NCBI GenBank assembly: GCA_964624955.1
Contig: CAZUZF010000015.1
Location: 1-20,365, forward strand
DNA: 20,365 nucleotides
Direction: 5' to 3'
Origin: JACQHJ01 sp964624955
GTDB taxonomy: Bacteria > Patescibacteriota > Microgenomatia > Levybacterales > UBA12049
This document shows, piece by piece, positions 15,221 to 20,365 of the stretch; within the stretch, counting starts at the first letter, position 1, and every line of letters starts with the position of its first letter. Under the pieces are notes generated by a model. The model saw only the letters and a program-made list of their open reading frames with translations, did not search any database and was not told where the DNA came from. The position numbers were made by a program, and so were the translations under genes.

Positions 15221-15440
15221 TTTTTTATTTTCAAATAATTTAATACTTATGCTTGCCAAAGTGTTTCTTTTGGCAGTTGATTTTATGTTTATTCTCTTTT
15301 TAATAGTAGTTTTTAGGCAGGTAGCGCTTATGCAATCTTTGGTTTATGATGTAAGCGATTCCTTTGTTCTAAGATCTATGATTATTATTTTAATAGTAGG
15401 CTCTGTTTCGCTTTTTTTGACAGCCCTTGTTATACTATAG
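15207..15440 (+). CDS. Small two-helix membrane protein (DUF5657-like)
   Basis: 77 residues, two hydrophobic helices (about 10-38 and 58-77) joined by the segment FRQVALMQSLVYDVSDSFVLR. The plan, hydrophobic helix then RQVxLM and a short polar stretch then a second helix, resembles small CPR membrane proteins named DUF5657; I am moderately sure of that name. It starts within the PH gene (14-nt overlap in another frame) and is followed 8 nt later by the PP2C-like gene, so it belongs to the SpoIID operon. Its size suggests an accessory subunit of a membrane complex. Confidence 0.72.
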   Translation: MELFNFLFSNNLILMLAKVFLLAVDFMFILFLIVVFRQVALMQSLVYDVSDSFVLRSMIIILIVGSVSLFLTALVIL

Positions 15441-15448
15441 AGGAAAAT

Positions 15449-17242
15449 ATGGCACAGTCTAATCTTAACTTTGCTAAAATCGTAGCCAATCCAACCAGTT
15501 ATGGCTGGTCACAGGCGTATAGCGCGGGAAAACTTTTTGCCGTAATTTCCCTTGAGAAAAACCAAGACGAAGAGGAAAAAGACTATTTAAACGTAGTCGG
15601 AAAAGAAATCTTAAATACCCTAGAGCAGGAGTTTTTTACCCTTGAGACAAAAGACTTGGAGTCAATAAGACAAGCAGTAATGACTACCTTGCAAAAGGTT
15701 CCCCAAAACGTTTCGCTTTCCTTTGTCGTTGGGTCAATAGTTTCAAATGTTTTATATCTTTATATTTTGGGAAACGGAAAAGCTGATATTAAAAGAGACG
15801 GAACTTTAGGAACTCTTCTTGAAGTAAACAACCAGGGCAATGATTCATTAAAAGAAGCCTCTGGTTTTTTACAAGATGAGGATATTCTAATTTTGCAAAC
15901 CAGAAAATTTGCTGATGTAGTATCTGATTCTACGCTTTTGGAATTTTTAGAAAATTCTACCATCTCTGATGCCTCAGAAAATCTTGCGCCTTTGGTTTTG
16001 GAAAAAGAAAACCCAACGGCTTGTGCAATAATTGTAAGCTATAAACAAGCAAAGATTGAACAAGAGGCATTTGCGCAAGAACAACCCCGAAAAGCAAAAG
16101 ACCAAGAACAACCTTACGTCGAACAACCGCAAAGTAAGGCTGAATATTTTACCCAAGAGCAAAAAGAGGAAAAAGAAAATATTTTGGCAAAAATTCCCTC
16201 TTTTCTATCTATTTTTAAAAGACTAAAGCTTCCATCTCTTAGTGGTTTAAGTCAAGCCCGAAAAGTAATCCTTGCAATAGTTGTCGTTATTATAATTTTG
16301 TTTGTTGGAAGCGTATTTTTTGCTTTGCAAAAACAGACAAGCGAAAAAGTTCAAAACCAGTTTGCAAGCATTTATCCGCAAGCACTTAAAAAATATGAAG
16401 AAGGGCAAAGTCTTATGGATTTAAACCAGACTCTTGCCAAGGACAGTTTCAATCAGGCAAAAACGATTTTAAACAGTGGCAAAGATACTCTTCCAAAAGG
16501 ATCTGAGGAAGAAAAAAAGGTTATGGAGCTTTTGACAAAAATAGATGAAGCGCTTTCCTCCTCTGCAATATCCGAGGCTGTAAATGCGCAGGAAGTTGAT
16601 CTTTCCCAAAGTCCGTATCTTAGTATTCAAAAAGAGCAGGATGCTACTGACTATGCCAAGGATGATAAAAATACATATCTTATAAGTTCATCCAAGCTTT
16701 CTTCAATTCCAAATGGCCAAACTACTTCCAAGACACTTTTTGAAAATGATGGGGACTACAAAACCATCGGAGGACTTGCGGTTTATAATACCAATCTTTA
16801 TGTTTTAGATAAAGATCAAAACCAGATCTTAAAATTTGTTAACGCAGGAAATGAATATCAAAAATCCAATTATTTCCCTTCAAGTGTTTCGCCAGATTTT
16901 TCAAAAGCAGTTTCTATTGCCATTGACAATAACATCTATGTCTTATTTAGTGACGGAAACGTTGTTAAATACTTTAAGGGACAAGCTCAAGACTTTTCTT
17001 TTAAAGGATTGGATAAGTCCTTGTCAAATCCAACCAAAATCTATACCACCCCAGATTTTGACAACATTTATGTTTTGGATAAAGGCAACTTGCGAATTGT
17101 TGTTTTTGATAAAACCGGAAGCTTTAAAGCTCAATATTTGGCAGGGGTTGTCAGAAACGCCAAAGATTTTGAAGTCTTAGAAGCTGATAAGAAAATTTAT
17201 GTTTTAAATAATGGCAAGATCTATAAAATAGACCTCAAATAA
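15449..17242 (+). CDS. Degenerate PP2C-like domain, membrane helix and beta-propeller protein
   Basis: 597 residues in three parts. Residues 1-200 resemble a PP2C-type phosphatase fold: YSAGKLFAVISLEKN at the start, then SLSFVVGSIVSNVLYLYILGNGKADIKRDG, which corresponds to the family core around GDSRxYxxxxG. The aspartates that bind the metal pair are missing (no Asp-Gly-x-Gly; GNGK where GDSR is usual), so it is probably a pseudophosphatase or binding module. A charged Gln/Glu linker leads to one membrane helix (about 272-293). Outside comes a helical stretch (about 300-395) and a repeat region from about 395 to the end with NHL/propeller-like blades (YVLDKDQNQILKF, IYVLFSDGNVVKYFKG, IYVLDKGNLRIVVFDKTGSF). 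It has a Shine-Dalgarno, GAGGA, just before the ATG. It could convey a signal between the cytoplasm and wall; this is inference. Confidence 0.78.
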   Translation: MAQSNLNFAKIVANPTSYGWSQAYSAGKLFAVISLEKNQDEEEKDYLNVVGKEILNTLEQEFFTLETKDLESIRQAVMTTLQKVPQNVSLSFVVGSIVSNVLYLYILGNGKADIKRDGTLGTLLEVNNQGNDSLKEASGFLQDEDILILQTRKFADVVSDSTLLEFLENSTISDASENLAPLVLEKENPTACAIIVSYKQAKIEQEAFAQEQPRKAKDQEQPYVEQPQSKAEYFTQEQKEEKENILAKIPSFLSIFKRLKLPSLSGLSQARKVILAIVVVIIILFVGSVFFALQKQTSEKVQNQFASIYPQALKKYEEGQSLMDLNQTLAKDSFNQAKTILNSGKDTLPKGSEEEKKVMELLTKIDEALSSSAISEAVNAQEVDLSQSPYLSIQKEQDATDYAKDDKNTYLISSSKLSSIPNGQTTSKTLFENDGDYKTIGGLAVYNTNLYVLDKDQNQILKFVNAGNEYQKSNYFPSSVSPDFSKAVSIAIDNNIYVLFSDGNVVKYFKGQAQDFSFKGLDKSLSNPTKIYTTPDFDNIYVLDKGNLRIVVFDKTGSFKAQYLAGVVRNAKDFEVLEADKKIYVLNNGKIYKIDLK

Positions 17243-17243
17243 A

Positions 17244-17272
17244 TTGCCATTTTCCCCAATTTAACGTATCAT
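17244..17272 (+). promoter_or_regulatory. Promoter of smpB (leaderless type)
   Basis: TTGCCA (17244-17249), 17-bp spacer, TATCAT (17267-17272), then 6 nt to the smpB ATG at 17279. Both hexamers match consensus at 5 of 6 positions. It starts 2 nt after the stop of the preceding gene. Confidence 0.78.
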
Positions 17273-17278
17273 AGCTTT

Positions 17279-17710
17279 ATGAAAATCACAAACAGACGTG
17301 CATTTTTTGATTACCAGTTGGAAGATTCTTTCGAAGCAGGAATTAATTTGTATGGACATGAGGTAAAATCAGTAAGAACGGGCAAAGCTGATTTATCAGG
17401 CAGTTTTGTTCGTATTGTAGGAAGTGAAGCATATTTGGTAAACGCAAAAATTTTTCCCTATCAACCAGGCCAAATTGAAGGATATGACCAGCAAAGAAGC
17501 CGAAAGCTTTTAATGCACAAAAAAGAAATTATTAGTTTAAAATCAAAACTTGAGGGAAGTAACTTTTCGTTAGTACCAGTTTCAATGTATTTAAAAAATG
17601 GGTTTGTAAAACTTGAAGTTGCCCTTGGCCGCGGCAAGAAAAAATACGATAAAAGACAAGCTATTAAAAGACGCGATATACAAAGGGGCTTAGACCAGGA
17701 ATTGGCCTGA
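17279..17710 (+). CDS. smpB: SsrA-binding protein SmpB
   Basis: Partner of tmRNA in trans-translation: binds its tRNA-like domain and brings it to ribosomes stalled without a stop codon. 143 residues. NRRAFFDYQLEDSFEAGINLYGHEVKSVRTGKADLSGSF covers the beta-barrel start, with the family core GxEVKSxRxGxxxLxxSF. MYLKNGFVKLEVALGRGKKKYDKRQ is the RNA-contacting segment, and the basic C-terminal tail (KRRDIQRGLDQELA) is the part that enters the mRNA channel. Length is slightly under the usual 150-160 residues. It stops with TGA. The tmRNA gene begins 45 nt downstream with its own promoter, so both parts of the rescue system are adjacent. Confidence 0.97.
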   Translation: MKITNRRAFFDYQLEDSFEAGINLYGHEVKSVRTGKADLSGSFVRIVGSEAYLVNAKIFPYQPGQIEGYDQQRSRKLLMHKKEIISLKSKLEGSNFSLVPVSMYLKNGFVKLEVALGRGKKKYDKRQAIKRRDIQRGLDQELA

Positions 17711-17715
17711 CGAGC

Positions 17716-17744
17716 TTGACTTTTAGCCCTGTATAAGGTAAAAT
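17716..17744 (+). promoter_or_regulatory. Promoter of tmRNA
   Basis: TTGACT (17716-17721), 17-bp spacer, TAAAAT (17739-17744); each matches consensus at 5 of 6 positions. The mature 5' end (17755) lies 10 nt after the -10, leaving a few nucleotides for RNase P to remove. Confidence 0.72.
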
Positions 17745-17754
17745 TCGTGTTACT

Positions 17755-18169
17755 GGGGATGCAATTGCATCGACAAGATTTAGCACTTTAAAAAATGCAA
17801 GCCGTCTTTGATTAGTAGACGCAAAACAAAAATCAAAATATAAATGCTAATAAACGCATTTTAGCCTTAAAGGCAGAGAGAGACGCAATTGTCTCCTTCC
17901 TTTCAGGTGGTTTGAGATTAACACCAGCATACGCTAGAGTTTAATTTTGACCTGTCTTTAATATCCTCTCCTAGGTGGGATTTTAAGGGCATAAACCTAA
18001 GCCTGGGTAATAATAAGGAAGCTGGTTAGTTCCTTATCGAATTTATAACCTTGGCTTTGCTTATGAAAGTTTGTTTTCAAAGGGCAAGGTGATCAAAAAA
18101 CAACAAACTAAGCTTGTAGAAATTTTTAAAATGTTTTCTTGGACTCGGGGTCACTCCTCGACATCTCCA
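17755..18169 (+). ncRNA. ssrA: Transfer-messenger RNA (tmRNA)
   Basis: About 415 nt. The ends pair as a 7-bp acceptor stem: GGGGATG (17755) with CATCTCC (18162-18168), one G-U pair, discriminator A at 18169; CCA is not encoded. The CGACA after the acceptor matches the conserved tmRNA 5' region. Pseudoknot 1: CGTCT/AGACG (17803-17807 with 17817-17821), whose loop TTGATT pairs with AATCAA (17831-17836). Other parts: the helix CAGGT/ACCTG bracketing the presumed tag end; a 7-bp hairpin TAAGGAA/TTCCTTA with loop GGTTA pairing to TAACC; and a CCTTG/CAAGG hairpin. The T-arm pairs TCGGG with CTCGA, but its 7-nt loop GTCACTC departs from TTCRANT. Position after smpB supports the call. The tag frame is listed separately. 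Confidence 0.92.
17846..17944 (+). other. Proposed tmRNA tag reading frame (32 codons)
   Basis: Nine nt after pseudoknot 1 lies GCT (Ala, 17846), the expected place for a resume codon. Its frame stays open for 32 codons (ANKRILAL... to ...LTPAYARV) and ends at TAA 17942-17944, inside the CAGGT/ACCTG helix where tmRNA stop codons usually sit. The other two frames meet stops within a few codons. The codons GCA TAC GCT before the end resemble the Tyr-Ala of common tags, but the last residues are Ala-Arg-Val, not Leu-Ala-Ala. The frame is inferred from structure only. Confidence 0.5.
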
Positions 18170-18172
18170 CAT

Positions 18173-18206
18173 AAACCCTGCAAACGCTGTGGGGTTTTTT
18201 ATTTTT
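18173..18206 (+). terminator. Intrinsic terminator of tmRNA
   Basis: AAACCCTGCA (18173-18182) pairs with TGTGGGGTTT (18188-18197) over 10 bp with two G-U pairs and a 5-nt loop, followed by TTTATTTTT. It ends at the stop codon of the convergent winged-helix gene. Confidence 0.8.
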
Positions 18207-19197
18207 ATATTTGCCTAATAACTTCGTATCCTCTTATATTACCCACAAAGGCAAAAGCTATAATTTGCTTATGGCCAATTTTTAAAGTCTTAAGTTTTCT
18301 TGCGGTTTCATTGAAAGAGGCCCCAGACCCTGTGACATCGTCAATAAGCAAAACGTTTGCAAAAGAAAATTCTCTTATATTTTTAAGATAAATGCTGCTT
18401 CTGGCATTTAATACTCTTTCATTTAAAGAAGAAAGGGTTTTTTGAGGAATAAGAATATCTCCCACACTTGCCTTTACAAGATCAATTTTAGGCAAACTTA
18501 ATCTTAATCTATATTCGAGTTCATCTATAAACTGAAGCTTGCGAGGAATAGTTGGAGGAATAAAGCAAATTGCATCGATATTATAATTTTTTATTAATTT
18601 TTCAATATATGGCTTTCCCAGAATGGCAATTTTATCAATTAAATTTTTTTCTTCAGTTTGTTTTGCATACATTACAAGCTTTGCAAGCTTGGTTCTACCA
18701 AACAAAGGCAGGCTATAGATATCCTGATAAAATAGTTTGTCTACATATTTTATGGGAAAATCTGAAAGCTTTTTACTTGCATCTATCAACCCTTCCTTTG
18801 TCCTATTCTTATCAATATTTCCAAGAGCTTTTATATATTCTTTTGCAAGTAAATCTAATTGCTTATTTTTCTGGTAAATCTTTGCCCAGTAGACAAAACC
18901 CTCTACCCCGTATAAAAGGTTTCCGGTCGGTGTAATTGAAAGAAAATTAGAGTTAATAATTCTTTCTGCATCGTAAGAAAGCTTTAATTTTCCTTCTTCA
19001 ACTTGTGGCTTTTGAGATAAAGCATAAAAAACAAGAGGAGGTTTCCCTGCCTTTTCCAAAATTCCCTCTAAAACAAGCCTTTTAAGTTGATTATGAACAG
19101 CCTTATTGCCAAGACCTAAATATCTTATTAAATCATGCGCTCTTGCTTGATTATTACGAGCAACATATTCAATAATTTTATCTCGAGTATTATTCAT
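18205..19197 (-). CDS. Winged-helix regulator fused to a ComF-like phosphoribosyltransferase
   Basis: 330 residues. Residues 1-60 form a winged-helix DNA-binding domain (RDKIIEYVARNNQARAHDLIRYLGLGNKAVHNQLKRLVLEGILEK). A middle region of about 110 residues follows, helical and without a motif I know (about 75-180). The C-terminal part is a PRTase fold: FIPPTIPRKLQFIDELEYRL, then QKTLSSLNERVLNARSSI, the ComF-type Q-x-x-L...R...N pattern, then the PRPP loop VLLIDDVTGSGAS (282-294, Asp286/Asp287). Such a fusion suggests a regulator that senses PRPP or a nucleotide, as PurR-type regulators do with PRTase-like domains. Its promoter is filled with tandem 7-bp repeats, consistent with autoregulation. 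A ComF gene lies just upstream on the same strand. Domains are clear; the ligand is unknown. Confidence 0.82.
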   Translation of the reverse strand: MNNTRDKIIEYVARNNQARAHDLIRYLGLGNKAVHNQLKRLVLEGILEKAGKPPLVFYALSQKPQVEEGKLKLSYDAERIINSNFLSITPTGNLLYGVEGFVYWAKIYQKNKQLDLLAKEYIKALGNIDKNRTKEGLIDASKKLSDFPIKYVDKLFYQDIYSLPLFGRTKLAKLVMYAKQTEEKNLIDKIAILGKPYIEKLIKNYNIDAICFIPPTIPRKLQFIDELEYRLRLSLPKIDLVKASVGDILIPQKTLSSLNERVLNARSSIYLKNIREFSFANVLLIDDVTGSGASFNETARKLKTLKIGHKQIIAFAFVGNIRGYEVIRQI

Positions 19198-19200
19198 AGT

Positions 19201-19229
19201 ACACAGTATACTATGTACTATGTACTATG
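19201..19229. repeat. Tandem TACTATG repeats and palindrome: probable operator
   Basis: Three direct copies of TACTATG (19209-19215, 19216-19222, 19223-19229) fill the promoter spacer. They overlap the near-perfect 16-bp palindrome acacagtatactatgt (19201-19216, one mismatched pair, core AGTATACT) that covers the -10. Both placements would block RNA polymerase if bound. The winged-helix protein encoded just downstream is the obvious candidate ligand. Confidence 0.6.
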
Positions 19230-19233
19230 TCAA
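19205..19233 (-). promoter_or_regulatory. Promoter of winged-helix/PRTase gene (leaderless type)
   Basis: Minus strand: perfect TTGACA (19233-19228), 17-bp spacer, TATACT (19210-19205), then 7 nt to the ATG at 19197. The strongest promoter in the window by consensus. The spacer consists of 7-bp repeats. Confidence 0.82.
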
Positions 19234-19235
19234 GT

Positions 19236-19838
19236 TTAATTTCCTGCGAAAATTAACCCAAAAACTTTTTTTACTCCCTTTCTTTTAAGAATTTCTGCTG
19301 TTACCTTTAAAGTTTTACCAGTTTTGATAACGTCGTCTATTAAAAAGGTATTTGAAATATTTTTGTCTATGTTTTTAATATCCAAAACCTTAATCTTAAA
19401 TTTTTGGCTCATCTTTTTGGCCAAAATTTGTGCCTGGTTATATCCCCTTTTTCTATATTCCTTGGAAGACAAAGGAATTGGAATAAAAACCCATTTTTGT
19501 CTTTGGATTAACTTTACGAAACTCTCATTTTGAATAATGCTTTCGTAAAAAAGTTCTGATAAAAAATCTTGAAGATCTAATAGATAAGGTTTATTTTTAA
19601 ACAGAAAAATAAGCTTTCTTGCAATATAGTTATATTTTAAAGCGCTAAAACAACCGTCAATTGTATATTTACCTTTACACTTTTTGTGAGTTAAACCACT
19701 AAAGCTTTGTTTACCACAAACCAAACACAAACTTTTGGTATTGAAAGAAAGGTAGGAAAAACAACTAGGACAAAGATAGTCTCCCAGTGTTTTACAATTA
19801 ATGCATCTTTTTGGAAAAACAAGATCTAAAATTCCCAT
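19236..19838 (-). CDS. ComF family protein (zinc finger + phosphoribosyltransferase-like), shortened
   Basis: 200 residues. The N-terminus has a zinc-finger region with Cys12, Cys15, Cys23, Cys26, Cys38, Cys41 and Cys54 (RCINCKTLGDYLCPSC; LCLVCGKQ). The PRTase part has FIPIPLSSKEYRKRGYNQAQILAKK, the ComF signature, and the PRPP loop FLIDDVIKTGKTLK (165-178). The stretch that normally links them in ComF, with Q-x-x-L...R...N...F (about 30-40 residues), is missing: IKVLDIKN runs almost directly to SNTFLIDDV, so the protein is shorter than most relatives (220-240). ComF proteins are linked to DNA uptake, but the biochemical role is unsettled. Its neighbour downstream carries the same PRTase type, suggesting common origin. 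It shares a 36-bp divergent promoter region with the PGM-like gene. Confidence 0.87.
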   Translation of the reverse strand: MGILDLVFPKRCINCKTLGDYLCPSCFSYLSFNTKSLCLVCGKQSFSGLTHKKCKGKYTIDGCFSALKYNYIARKLIFLFKNKPYLLDLQDFLSELFYESIIQNESFVKLIQRQKWVFIPIPLSSKEYRKRGYNQAQILAKKMSQKFKIKVLDIKNIDKNISNTFLIDDVIKTGKTLKVTAEILKRKGVKKVFGLIFAGN

Positions 19839-19855
19839 GGATAGTCTTTAATAAA

Positions 19856-19869
19856 TACTATATACTATT
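19856..19869. repeat. TACTATA-TACTATT tandem repeat in divergent promoter region
   Basis: Two 7-bp units (19856-19862, 19863-19869) in the 36-bp space between the ComF gene and the PGM-like gene. They match the TACTATG repeats in front of the winged-helix/PRTase gene at six of seven positions each. They overlap TATACT (19861-19866), the probable -10 of the PGM-like gene, 8 nt before its ATG. Possible second operator of the same regulator; AT richness makes chance similarity a real alternative. Confidence 0.45.
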
Positions 19870-19874
19870 TGCAA

Positions 19875-20365
19875 ATGGCAAAGATATATATCTTCAGACA
19901 CGGAGAGACGCTTGACAACAAATCTCATACTTTTTCAGGTTTTAGAAATGTTCCTTTAGATGAAAATGGCATCCAAGAGGCAAGGCAAATCGCACAGAAA
20001 TTAAAAGATGTCACTCCAACCAAAGCATATCAATCAGATCAAATCCGTTCTAAAGAGACTTTAGAAATTGTCTTAGGTAATAATCATCCAAGTACGCAAA
20101 TTATTACTGATCCAAGAATAAAAGAAAGAGATTACGGGGATTTAACAGGACTAAACAAAGATGAAATTGCAAAACTTGATCCAAAAGATTATACACTCTG
20201 GCACAGAAGCTATAACACAGCCCCTCCAAACGGAGAAAGCATTCAAATGGTTGAAGTTAGGGTTTTGGATTTTCTAAAAGAGGTAATTCCTACTTGGAAA
20301 AGCAATGATGTTATTTTTATCTCAGCTTCTGCTAATTCCATAAGACCAATGAGAAGGTATTTTGA
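19875..20365 (+). CDS. Phosphoglycerate mutase-like histidine phosphatase family protein, 3' end outside window
   Basis: 163 complete codons from the ATG at 19875; the frame is open at the right edge. KIYIFRHGETLDN has the phospho-acceptor His in Arg-His-Gly; FSGFRNVPLDENG, Arg in SDQIRSKETL, KERDYGDLTGLNKDE with the catalytic Glu, and PPNGES all match cofactor-dependent phosphoglycerate mutase. The second catalytic histidine, in the family motif H-G-N-S-x-R, is not there: the sequence reads SASANSIRPMRRYF, so Ser and Ala take the places of His and Gly. The protein may be inactive, altered in mechanism, or this may be a sequence error. Lower glycolytic genes pgk and gap lie elsewhere in the window, which makes a mutase role attractive but unproven. 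The start is supported by TATACT 8 nt upstream. Confidence 0.85.
   Translation, partial: MAKIYIFRHGETLDNKSHTFSGFRNVPLDENGIQEARQIAQKLKDVTPTKAYQSDQIRSKETLEIVLGNNHPSTQIITDPRIKERDYGDLTGLNKDEIAKLDPKDYTLWHRSYNTAPPNGESIQMVEVRVLDFLKEVIPTWKSNDVIFISASANSIRPMRRYF

Noticed and set aside
17821..17850. Alternative tmRNA tag AKQKSKYKC from GCA directly after TAGAC
   Set aside because: This GCA lies inside pseudoknot 1 (it overlaps the AGACG stem strand and the loop before AATCAA), so it cannot be a resume codon; the frame also ends in a lone Cys with no tag-like end.
18071..18391. Plus-strand open frame of about 106 codons
   Set aside because: It runs from inside tmRNA through its terminator and into the antisense of the winged-helix/PRTase gene; no start signals, no family resemblance.
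1..20365. CRISPR array, insertion sequence, phage genes or tRNA genes
   Set aside because: No regular spaced repeats, no transposase or phage-type proteins, and no cloverleaf other than the tRNA-like part of tmRNA was seen.
1..20365. UGA recoded as glycine, as in some CPR phyla
   Set aside because: nrdR and smpB end in TGA at the expected family lengths, and no long frame needs read-through of TGA.

Overview
The window looks like part of a small, AT-rich genome from the Candidate Phyla Radiation (Patescibacteria), probably Microgenomates-like. This placement is inferred from gene content: a DUF5667-type secreted protein, CvpA-CAP and winged-helix-PRTase fusions, an intein in class II ribonucleotide reductase, RpiB/Rpe without other pentose-phosphate genes nearby, and compact gene packing. 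UGA acts as a stop (nrdR, smpB), so the UGA=Gly code of some CPR lineages is not used here. A run of exactly 100 N (4376-4475) shows that this is a scaffolded draft assembly.

Layout. 1-2540 (minus): nrdR followed by nrdJ, the B12-dependent ribonucleotide reductase. nrdJ is cut by an intein with a LAGLIDADG-type endonuclease exactly at the catalytic Asn-Pro|Cys motif and runs off the left edge. Two NrdR-box-like sites overlay a good promoter in front of nrdR. 2689-3234 (minus): secreted DUF5667-like protein. 3300-6424 (minus): a CvpA-CAP membrane fusion, pgk (3' end lost in the assembly gap) and gap. 6485-11071 (plus): two tandem paralogous class A penicillin-binding proteins. 11068-12727 (minus): LytR_C-domain membrane protein, rpiB and rpe. 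12814-17242 (plus): a tight four-gene envelope operon with a coiled-coil SpoIID protein, a bacterial-PH membrane protein, a small two-helix membrane protein, and a degenerate PP2C/TM/beta-propeller protein. 17279-18206 (plus): smpB, tmRNA (ssrA) and an intrinsic terminator. 18205-19838 (minus): a winged-helix ComF-like phosphoribosyltransferase and a ComF protein. 19875-end (plus): a phosphoglycerate-mutase-like protein, cut by the right edge.

Themes. Peptidoglycan and envelope genes dominate the middle (two PBPs, SpoIID, LytR_C, CAP, PH), beside lower glycolysis (pgk, gap, a PGM homologue) and pentose-phosphate isomerisation. Several genes have a near-consensus -10 hexamer only 6-8 nt before the ATG, which implies leaderless mRNAs. 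The most unusual items are the tmRNA, whose only open tag frame appears to encode a 32-residue tag without the usual Leu-Ala-Ala end; a candidate regulon of the winged-helix/PRTase protein marked by tandem 7-bp TACTATR repeats; and catalytic-residue substitutions in the PGM homologue, RpiB and GAPDH.
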